Shown here: one piece after another, positions 46,501 to 58,500 of the stretch | How the letters are laid out: the number at the start of each line of letters is the position of its first letter | Numbering within the stretch: position 1 is the stretch's first letter | NCBI GenBank assembly: GCA_030220185.1 | Contig: JASPKZ010003432.1 | Span: forward strand, 1,798,001 to 1,862,000 | Reading direction: 5' to 3' | From: Diploptera punctata | Lineage: Eukaryota > Arthropoda > Insecta > Blattodea > Blaberidae | Length of the DNA stretch: 64,000 nt | Program-made: the position numbers and the translations under genes | Notes under the pieces: model-generated | What the model was told of the DNA's origin: nothing | The model's database searches: none | Seen by the model: only the letters and a program-made list of their open reading frames with translations

Positions 46501-49500
46501 TAAAATATAATTATAATATTATAGTTGAGGTAGACTGTTTTATAAGGAACAAATTTTAAAATTGAAAAAAAAGAAGTATAAAGGCAGACTACCTGTTTAA
46601 AAGCTCAGGTGAAATTCCAAACTGTGTGATTCACATTTGAAATACTGTGTGATCCATTAACCAATTCTTAATCTTTACTTAATATAATTCATTAAATCTT
46701 TAATAGTGGATATATTATTTATTTATGACTGTTTTTATTCAAACATTTAAAAATATTATTATTGTTACACCATTCTTTCTAGACACCACCAGAGATCAGT
46801 TCCCACAAACTTCGATACTTATGTATTCTTAACTGTATTCTATGCAGTAACTTAACTTGGAATCAAGTCAGCAGAAAAGTTGAATGATTAGACAATTACA
46901 TTATTATATCCTCAAGGTTATTTTATTTGCAGCCAGAGAGATATAACAAGAATTCAGAAAGATTCAAATCCATCATGGAGATTTCTACAACACGTTGCAA
47001 GTCGCTGCGGTACAGTGGGGCATCTCATTCAAATCCTGAGAAGTATGGAATTTTATAATGCATTGGCCTTACTTGTAGAACCAGGTAAAAATAATATAAA
47101 AGTTTATATAGTAATGATAATAGTAATAAAACCAAGTAAGAGTAAAAAACTTTACATCTAATCTCATTAAATAAGATCCTCTCACCTGTACATGTTTTGG
47201 AGATCTTTATACCCATTCTGGGAATTTACTGTATTTCCCTATTTAAAACACACCTTTTTTACCTTAAAAATGTATGTTGAAATTGAGGTGCTTCTTATAT
47301 AATGAAGGTACAGACTGTCCTCCTTTTAAAATCATGCACAGTCCCTTTTATTTACCAAGATCTTTGTAGGTCATTAGTGGTGCACTCAAGTAGACCCATG
47401 AACATCATGTGACTTCTAGCACATCATTAGCTAAGAATGGGTTTCTTACTAAATGTAGAACCAGAGACCAGTTTAGGCATAGATTTTTCTGGTAAAATCA
47501 AAGTTATATTATTTTTAGTCTAGACATCTTACCTCAATATTAATGTTGAATTGTTCTTGGACATGTTTCAAAACAATTCTGTTTTATCATCAGCTTTCCC
47601 AGACTGTCTGGGAAAGATTGTTTTGAAACATGTCCAAGAACAAATCAACATTAATATTGAGGTAAGATGTCTAGACTAAAAATAATATAATTAAAATAAC
47701 CTCAAAATATAACTTTCTAAAATTAAATATTAAAATCAAAGTTTCCTACCTCTCCTCATACAAATCTTGTAAGTAGATTGCAATTTTGAGACCATAACGG
47801 TCTCATCTTCAGTACTATTTTGGCGACTGATGTTATGTCGATCGGAAGAAACTCTTCTTCTTCCCTTTGTTGGTGGATCGATGAACCTCTGGATCAAGTC
47901 AGATTTTGCGGGAATTTCGAAGTTCATAAGCTTTCCTTTGTTTTTCTGAATGTGGATTTTTTCCCAAACCGTAAGTTCCTTTTGTTTATCTGTTTGTTTA
48001 ATTAGACTGGCTTTTGATTCAATTAAATGATTTTTGGACCATAATGATTAATTCCTGTAAAAGTTAAATAGATCTTTCTCTCCAAATAGAATTTGTCCTT
48101 CAGTGAAGAAATGATAAATTTAAATAAAAACATCCAAAATAAAGCTTTACTTTTGTTGAGTTATTTCTTGACTCACCTCATACTTCTTAACTCCCTCGCA
48201 GATCTAGATTTCATCACTTTTTTGTGACATTCTCAATGCTGTTCACGTTCACAACTGACGTCCAATGGTCTCCTCTCCTGTAGACTGACCTCTGCGCCAT
48301 CTGATGGCTGACCGACGAACTTCCAAATCAATCCCCTCTCCTTATCACTGGGTATTTCAAAATTCATAGTTGTGTTTTTATTCTTGCATATGTAATTTTT
48401 TTCCCAAATTGTGAGTTCCTTCGGTTTTTCCAATTGTGTTTAAGTAATTTTGTTTTGGTTTCTATTCTATGTTTTTCTGACCAAGCATGTGCAGCTATTG
48501 CAGATTTCTCGTTTTCTCCATTTTTAACATTTCTGAGGTGTTCCTTTAATCTTGTATTTAGATTCCTTTTTGTTTTTCCTATGTATATCCTTTTACAATC
48601 TTTACAATTAATTTGATAAATTCCCGATTTATTGCAGTCTTCAATCTTTTCATTTTTGTTGGTTTTTATTAAATTACCTAAACTGTAATCATTTTTCGGT
48701 GGTAATTTAATGTTGAATTTGTTGAAGATTTTTTGAAACTTGTCAAATACTAAAGGGTGGTATGTGAACTTTTTTGAATTTTTTACCAATATCTTTATCT
48801 GTGTGAAGAGTACTTTCATTAATAATTTTTTGTTTCTTAAATTTATTTATTTTCTTGTGTATCATCTTTTCTTGAAATCCATTATCCTTTGCAATTTTTA
48901 TTATGTGTTTTTTCTCTTCATTGTAATTTTCTTTGCTCTTGGGAACGTTCACAAGTCTGTGTGTTAAACTATTAAATACTGCCTGTTTGTGTGAAAAATG
49001 GTTAAATCCTGTAGCTTTTATATAATTATCAATGTGAGTTTCTTTTCTGTATATTCCAAATTCTTTCTTTTTTTCTTCATTTCTGATCAATTTAAGGTCT
49101 AAAAATGGTATTTCATGATTATTTTCTACTTCCATTGTAAATTTGTTTATTTTATTTTGAATATTTAACAGTTTTACAATGGAAGTAGGTTTGAACCGGT
49201 GACTCTTGGGGCAGAGGCAACGAACATAACCATTAGTTCACTGGCATACTTCCATCAAACTCATATTGCCAAGATTACAAAGAAGGGATGGAAATGAAGT
49301 AGCACCAAGCAAAAGTGTACCAAGGACAAATATTAGAGACAGAACAGTAAAAATTAACTCTGAACCATTTTACACAGTTCACCCTTCTGAAGGAAGCCAC
49401 ATAAAGGATTTTTATAATCTAAAAAAAGTCAATCAGTCCTGACTGGGTTTACACCTGTTGACATTGGAAGCAGATACAAATATAGTAACTACTATAAAAT

Positions 49501-52500
49501 TACAATAGGAAGTTACATTATGAGGTTCTTACTAATAAATAAGGTGTCTGTTGCATTTTGAGAAAATTTTGAGTTAGAGAAAACACTCATAATTAAAGTG
49601 GCAAAAGAAAATGGTTTAGAGGAGAAAATGTTATGCCAAAAAATTGATAAATACAAAAAAACAAATATTGATGAATGAAAACACTCTTCAGATAGAAAAA
49701 AAAATTAAAAGAAGTACAGGATATTCACATATCATCCATGGGCACACAATAAATTCTAAAAGATATTTGAAAAGTTTAATATCAGATTAGCACCAAAAAA
49801 TGTTTACAGCCTAAATAAACTAATAAAAACCTATAAAAATGAAAATATTTATTATGGCAAAAAATCAGGAATATACCAGGTAGTGTGCTGATTGTGATAA
49901 GATATACATGGGGAAAACAAAAAGAATTTTAACCATTAGAACTAAGGAACACATTAGAAATGTAAAAAATAGGAGAAGAAGAAAAATCTGCTGTAGATGC
50001 TCACGTTTAGTCAGAAAAAACATAAAATTTATGTGAACACCAAATTATTAAAACAGAAAATACTAAAAAACTCACCATTTGGGAGAAGATCTACATTTAG
50101 AAAAATGGGATAGATTCATGAACTTTCAAATTCTAAGGAAGAGGGATTTGATATGCAAGCTCTTTGGACCACCAAAGATGGATTAGGAGTCGACTTCCAG
50201 GCCGACAACTTAAAAATCAACTGTCTGGACAAGCTGACGATGAAACAGAAGAATTTTGAAACATGTCCTAAAAAATTCAACTTTTATTAGGCAAGATGCA
50301 ACACTCACCTTATTCATAATATAGTAACCATTAGTCCATTTGGACCAATCCAAGAACTGTAGATTCTTGCCTTCACAATTGCGTATTAAAGCAATATCTT
50401 CACCTTCATTTTCTTTTTATAAGCCTGTAGAAAACTTGTTTGTTTACTAATCCTGAACACTTGGCAATGCAGCCATCAGCTCTCTTGCTGATTTAGATGA
50501 AAGGGTAGGACATTGCTGAAGGTGTCCTTATCCATCTATTCTTATAAAATACACAAGGTGTGTTGAAGAATTTAAATATCTTGGATCTATAATAGATAAA
50601 TCTGGTACTTGTGAAAAAGATATTATTAACACAGTAAATTGTGCAAGGAAGGCGATTAGATCCCTGAATGGTCTTTTATGGAATAGAAATTTGACCAGAA
50701 AAACAAAAAAAGAGATTATACAGACAATAATAGAAAGTATACTTACATATGGATCAGAAAGCTGGATCTTAAATGACAGGATGCAAGAAAAGAATCTTGG
50801 TGACAGAAATGGATGGATTACGGAGAAGTATGAGAATATCCAGGCTAGAACATATTCGAAATACATATATCAGACAAGAAATGGATGCACAAGAGACTGT
50901 TATCGATAGGATAACAAAGAAAGCTCTACAGTGGTATGGACATGTACAACGGATGTCGGAAGACCAGTGGCCTAAACAGGTGTTGGATTGGATGGTACCA
51001 GGCAGAAGGAAGAGGGGGAGAAGTAGAAGAGCATGGTATGAGGGAATATATGATGCCATGATGAAGAGGGGTATGGAAGATGGTCAATGGGAAGATAGGA
51101 ATCTCTGGAAAGCAGGAATCAAGGGCAAACTGCTGTAAAGTGGAAAGTCTGTATTAAGTATTAAGTAAGTAATAAAATACACAAGGGACAAAGTGGGGTA
51201 GAGATAATTCCAATTCTATGCAAATGTTTTTATCAGATGATCATGACCCGTAACTCAATCTAAGAGATGCAATACCACTTTTTTTTGGATACTCAGAGAT
51301 TTTAAATAATTGTGTGTTGAGACACTTCTTTAAAATATTTCAACAATGTAATTTTAATTCAATGTTTTTATTATTCATTTCATACATCTCAATGATGCAT
51401 AAATCATATTTGAAGAGAAAAATTATACGCTCAGACTGGGACTCGTTCCCAGGACCTTTGGCTTTCTAGACCAATGCTCCGACTGATCTATCTGGGCAAG
51501 TTCCAATCTAAACAGTGCATTTAAGAGAAACATTTGCATTAGATTGGAACTTGCCCTGATAGCTCAGTTGGTAGAGCATTGGTCTAGAAAACCAAGGGTC
51601 CTGGGCTTGAGTCCCAGTCTGAGCGTATAATTTTTCTCTTCAAATATAATGTAATTTTAAATTCTGAAGTGATTAATCTGTTAGCTGTTAGGAAAATGGC
51701 AAATCTGATCAAGGTTTCTGCACAGTACTACATTCTTTCTTTGCTTGATAATCATCAGTTTAATTTCCAGCTTATAAAAAGTAAAGTGATCCCACGACAG
51801 GCCTCGAGAGGCCCTTGGGGTAATGGGAGGTTAAGGCTCCCACTTTTTCTGGACAATCAGCACTTGATGTCAGCCGGGTTGTCAGCCCTGCGTGACGGCC
51901 GCCTTTACCCCAGAACAAGCGTCTGGTACTCATTTCCGTTAGAGGCTGAGTCAACCCCAGGGCCATGGTGCCGCCAGAGGGTGTGGGTCAGTTTAAAAAT
52001 CCTGACCCCACCGGGACTCGGACCCTCGACCTTCCGGCTTATAGCGCAATGCCTTAACCACTACGCTATGGCGTGCCCCATTTCCAGCTTATAGAAATGT
52101 GAATTTATTAATTTTCCTCCCTTATAGAACCAGTTGTTATCATTGAACAGCCAGGAGAAGACCAAGAGGAAAAATTTGTGTTCAAAGGTGGAGAGTTAAG
52201 ACTTTCCTGTAGAGTTACTGGAATTCCACCTCCATATTGTATTTGGTTTCATGACAATGAAGAATTGACAAATCAAACAACCAGTTCACTTCTCATCAAA
52301 CAGTTCAGGTATGTGATATTTTCATTCTGCTTCAGTAAAATTGGATCCATTAGTCTTTGTTAATATGGCTTAACTAATCTAACTCATCTGAATTGAGAAC
52401 TGTTGAAATACATGCGATCTGAACTCATTTAACTTTCTTTTGTAATGAAATTCAAAGTCTAACTAGAATTTTTTTTAAATTTGTGAATAATTATAGCATT

Positions 52501-55500
52501 TTTGGTAAAGATGCCAATATTTTCTGTGCCTTACTATACAACCTCAAACCTGAAATAAAGCATCTCTATGAAAATTTTGACTTTTACATGATCAATCTCA
52601 AGAGGGAAGAAATTTTTCTCATGGAATTTTGGTCGGTATGAGACCAGCATCGTGAGGAATTTGGGTAGCTTCAATATGTAACAGCTCCAGGTTGAGAAAA
52701 CCAGCTATTATGGCTGACTGACCCAACATGCTGACCACTTGTCACCTATATGCTGGCTGGATGATCTGATAGCTGATTAACACATGTAGATGTGAGGCTG
52801 GCTGGTAGGCCAAGGGCCTTCTAGGTCGGGTCATGCCATGGAGTTTTTACACAACTAGATTGAATTTGACAGTATTGATCTTACCTATTAAGGAATATCA
52901 ATAAATAATTTGCCAAATTTATCCTCGAAATTGGTAGGATGTAGTACAATAAAAGACCAAAATATGATGTGAAATGTATAATCCATCCATCCATAGTAAT
53001 TCTGCAATCATAGCATTTTCATGCTATGCTTGTAGCTTTACCTGGGAATTGTAGGTGTGGTAGCTTCCCATTGCTTTCCACACCGGTGAAGGATGATGAT
53101 GATGATGGCCATATGATTTCGGGGACCGTTTGGGCCTTAAAGTTTTCCTGACATTTGTCTTACAGGTGAGTAAAAACTCCGATAAAAACCTCACTCAGAA
53201 AAACTGCCCTGACCGAGGATCGAACCCGGGCAAATGCTGCGTGACAAGGCAGCACGCTACCTCGAGACCACAGCGGTGGACAAATGTATAATAAGTATAA
53301 CCAATTAATTTTTTTATGAAATACTACCTAACCAAGGATAAAATAGATTTTTACTTTAATTCTAATTTGAGACACTTGAACATCTATGGTTATGTTGTGT
53401 TTATGATATTATGTACTGCAATAGGCAATGTATACATCACACCTTGGAAAGAGTAAAAATGTCATAAATTGAGTTAAGACTACTGTTAGAAAAAATGGTT
53501 ACAGGTTTATTTCTCTATGGCCACAAGTCATGCTAGAAAGTGGAGACAGGATAAAATTGTGTCTATATAAAAAATTGCCAATGCATGACAGGGCAGCACG
53601 CTACCTCGAGACCACAGTGATGGACCTAACAGGAGTCAATTATTATTAATACCATGAAAAAATATTATACTTATGAAAGAGAATACAAACGGTTCTTTAA
53701 CAGCATGATGATAAATTACCCGGCTTAATATTTTTAGATGCGCATCTTTTTTTTGCAGGATAAATTAGAGTTCCCTGATTGAAACCAATGAGTGAAATGT
53801 TGCCTTCTTTTTGTGAGCTTTAGTCCTTTTCCTCCATTCTGTCCATAATCCCCTTTTTCTGCCTTTTTTGATCTTTTGTTTTAGTTACTTCAGTTAATAT
53901 TTTTATATAGTGAAATCTGCAATTTAATATACTTTACAATGTGTAATATATATTGAATTATTATTTATCGACATTAAATTAAATTTTTGTCGCTTTTTCA
54001 TGAATGTGGAAATAGTGAACCTATCTGCATTCAGTGAACACAGGACTGAACTAAATTTAAATACAGGACACTTGTGATAATGGAAAATGTTAGCTTTTTT
54101 TAATTTAACTGGAATAAATATCAGTAAACTTACACATACTAATTGTTGACTAGTCTACACTGAATCTTTTTAAGATTAAAATTTAAATAAAAATTTCCTT
54201 TTTGGAATCTAAATTGCTTGCTGCATAACAAGTTTAATATTTTCAATGCCAAATTTAGCTCTGTCTCAAAATGTGGAGATGTTGTTTGGAGACTATTTGG
54301 ACCTTGTAGTTTCTTGACATTTGTCTTATAGGTGCGGGAAAAACTCACCCAGTAAACTTCTTCCAACAGATTCGAATCCAGCCCTGCTGCATTTGAGGCA
54401 ATGATGTTACCACTACATGACAGCAGTGGACTAAAAAGAAATCCTTTGTTTTACAAATTCTAGCATTTTATTTTTGTAGACTTTCAATTTTTAACAAATA
54501 ACTGTTAAGGGCTGTACAAGACAAGGTAGACAAGGCCTTAAGGCCTTAACTCTGCCAGGTAAAATAAAGCTATTATTATTATTATTATTAAGAAAGGGCA
54601 CCTTTCTGTCCTTCCCTTTTTTTGCTTATTTTTATTATGAAAATGCCACCAAAAATTTCTAAGCCTAATTATTACTTTCGGAATTCCATGTAATTATTGT
54701 CATATTGGCAAGTTATTAATAATTATTAACTAGCTAATACCTGGCATGTGCTGCTACTCCTAAATAAATGTTAATGTGTTTTTACCACCAGCCGTGCGCT
54801 GTTATACTTGCCCAGGAATCTGCTTATTCCGATCTTCTTGTCAAGACAAAAATGGTTATTGTGAGTTATCCATAGAAGATAAACATATGCTGTCATGGAC
54901 TTTTTTGTAGAGTTTTTTGAGATGTTCAATTCTGTGTACATTAATTTTGTGTATTTGTTATGGTTTAGGCAGTGTAAGCCATTTAAGCATCAAAATAGGG
55001 ACTTTATTTCACGTTTTTCACCACAAAGGGTGATTTTTATGGGTGAAGGGGTTGAGTATTACAACTCTCTTATAGCCTATGTTCATCCCCAGAATCTCCT
55101 AAACATTTTTCAAAAAACCCCATCAAAATTGGATCAATGGCATGGCCGCGTATAGAAAATGAACAAACAAACAAACGTTAATTTTTATACATTCGATTTT
55201 GACCAACAAAATAAGCTGTTCCTTTAAAGATGAATTATGAGTATGACTTCCTTTCAAAGGCAAGTAAATCTATAGGTCCAACATCATAGATTTATGAGAC
55301 ATGAAAGAACCTAAAGTATTAAAATAAAAATCCTCTGGAACAAAATTGTCAACCCTTTCATGCCCAGCTTTAAATTGTGATGTTGATGACTTGAGCTGTC
55401 AAAGAGCATCACTAAAAAAAATACCCGATTTTAGGTCCTTTTCCCTTGGACATATTTGTATAGAGATAAATATATAAATAAATAAAGCCTGGTATGTCCC

Positions 55501-58500
55501 TTTAGGGCAAAGGCCTCCTTGTACAGGGGTTAAGCTCTATTGAGAATGTCACCCGGTGAGCTACTCCGTGGTGAGAAGTTGACTTGGATGTAGCACTTGG
55601 TTTGTATACACTGTCTGTTCTGTGATTAGTTAATGCACAGTTGGCTCTCCACCGTTCTCCAGCTTTTCCTGCATCTGGCGACTCTGGACTATTGCGCCCC
55701 TGCTCGTTCTTTGAAGAGGTCAGCTCATCGTCACATCTTGAAAATTTTCTGTAGATCATTTTGCGTTATCCAGGATGAACCATCTAACTATATCAGACAG
55801 AGGTGGTCTACTGTTAATTTGATAAGTTAATGTATAATGTAATTGTATTGATATCTAATTGTAATATTATTGTGTTTTCTTTTTTTTTTTTGTTTTAAGT
55901 ATATTATTACCAAGCATCAACTTATTGTAACGGACTGTCAACAGCACGTACGGCTTACTGCCCATGCAATCCATATTTGTAAATAACATTATATGTATCT
56001 TACTTTTAGTTTAATAAAGTCCTTATGTATGTAAATTTGATAGTTGGTAGTCCTTTGCATCTCCTCCTTATGGTGGTGGACTGATGAATTTCAAAATCAA
56101 ATCTTTTTCACAGGGAATTACAAAAAATCATTAATTGGGGAAACCTACAGAACTCAAGAGTTTGAAAAAAAAAAACAGTACATCTAAATATACAAAGATA
56201 AGATAATGAATTTTGAAATTCCTGGGAAAAAGATTTGATTTTGAAGTTTGTCAGTCCACCACCAGAGGGAGGAGATGCAAAGGACCACCAACAGTCAGAT
56301 GTCAGTTGAAAATGAAAATGCCTCGAAACTAGTTCTGAAGAAAAAACAAAATATGAGGTGAAGTGTAAAATCTTATTTATTTTACTGATTGTTTAATTTT
56401 GTTTCTTTAGTGAGCTGAATGAAGGTGAATATCACTGTTCAATTTATCAAGAAGTTGATGATAATGTAGTACAAATACTGTCAAATACTGTAAACGTGAA
56501 ACTACATCCATCACCGCCTGAAATATATCATCATCCAAAATCTGAGGTCACATGTCACACAGGAGGCAGCGTAAGACTATGTTGCATTGCATTAGGACAT
56601 CCAGAACCTCAGTATGAATGGTATAAGGGAAACAGTCGCATTCCTGGAGAGGAGTACAATGTTCTGAATGTAAGTACATGAATTTATCTCATTGTAAATG
56701 CAAGATTCTCATTCCCAATTTTAGTAAATTCTGATGGAATGAAGCTATTGAAGTTGTGCTCATGAAAAGAATTTTTATATCGCTTCATGGATCCTACCTA
56801 GTAGACACAAAAAATAACCATGACAAAATTTAAAATTGTGTGTGTGTGTGTGTGTTCCTGTTAACACTTTAGTGGCTGCAATCTTTGTTTTTTTTTACTA
56901 AACTTGGCATATAGCAATAAATTAAGAAAAATAAGATCAAGTTTGTTAGCCAGACTATTAAGAATGAGCAAAAATTTAAAAATTGCTCTAGGTGCTACAA
57001 TTTTCAATTTTTAGAACAAATTTTGATGTATGCCATTGAAATGAAATTAAATCAGCAAAATCTGTTCATCAGACTTCAAACCTAAAATAAAAAAAACATT
57101 GCTCTAACAGCTGTCATGTTTCTTTTCTCGCAACAAAAACTGAATACATAGGATTTACTTAACAAAAGAAAGATAAATTTTATTTTAGAAAGAAAACGTT
57201 CGAACCCTGAATCTCTGACTCTGCACATCAGTATGATAACTGTTACATCATTTGAACTCCAATACGAATGTCAACACTTCTTTCCACTTACACGATTCTC
57301 TTTCATTTGAAGGCATGTAATGTAGCAATAAATTTAAAAAGTAAGGTTAAGTTTGTGTTTTGCACTCTTCTAACTTTACTATCTAACCTCTCTTGGTTAA
57401 CTCTTGTTTTTTCGACCCCAACACTATTAGGGCATCCGAGGGCTAGTGAGTCTTTTCCTTTCTTCCATTTCTTCTTTTCTTTATTTTCTTTTATTCTCCA
57501 CAAAAGCCTGACCAGAGGCTATAAGATGGCAGCCCGATCACTGATCTTGCCTTCCTTTGGCCAGCAACCAATCGAAGGGACTATTATTATGCTTTCAAGT
57601 CTTATACAAGAATTTCCCGGAAGGATCACGCTGGAGGGAAAATTTTCTATAGGATCGTAACAGGCCTTGGCCTAATACATATTTGTATTCTATTCCTTAT
57701 AATTATGTAAAATCCAGTACCAAGCAAGCTTTATGCATTTATATATTAAATTTGGGAATTTTTAACATTATGAGGTTCAAATTCATAAGCATTAAATTAA
57801 TCGTGATTATTTCATACCTCATAGAAGTATGAGGTATGAGGTATGAAATAATCACGATTAATTTAATAGAAGTATGAGGTATGAAATAATCACGATTAAT
57901 TTAATGCTTATGAAGCTTTATGCAACTTAATGAATTTACTTATTTAGGTATAAATGATCTTTTATTGAAAATTTAGATTCACCAGAGAAAATTTTTAATT
58001 CAATAATCCATGGCCACCATTAACAGAGGTTTGAAACCATCATTAATACAGAAATCAAACCATATTTGTTTATATAAGACAATGGCAAAATCAGTCCTAT
58101 ATTATGGAAGCAAAGCATGAACTCTTCAAAAGAAAGATGAAAGCAGTTTAATAGCCTGTGAAATGAGCATGCATGTGTGTGTTTCTTATGCCGTCCACAA
58201 CACTTTACATGCTTTAGGTTCCACACTGGATGGATAGTTGGCGTTAATGAGGTATATATTTAATTTATGCACCATTTCAGCAAACTACTTTACATGGATG
58301 ATGTATTCTTGTTTTGTGTGCAGATATGAATATATGTTTATGTAGTGAAATGTGTGCTGTATGAGTGATGAATATGAAGAGAAGGGATAAGGTGAAACCT
58401 GGTGCTGGCACATAACCTACTCCTCTTGATAAGCACAAGGGATAAATTTAGAAGATAGAGAATTTAACTTTTACAGGAACAAATCACTATGAGAATTAAT

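Noticed and set aside
54895..55155. 86-codon frame as an exon of the MALT1-like gene
   Set aside because: Lies in intron 3 inside an interspersed repeat; exon 3 to exon 4 joins in frame without it.
57268..57660. 130-codon plus-strand frame
   Set aside because: Ends in a LINE 3' fragment and has no recognised domain or splice logic.
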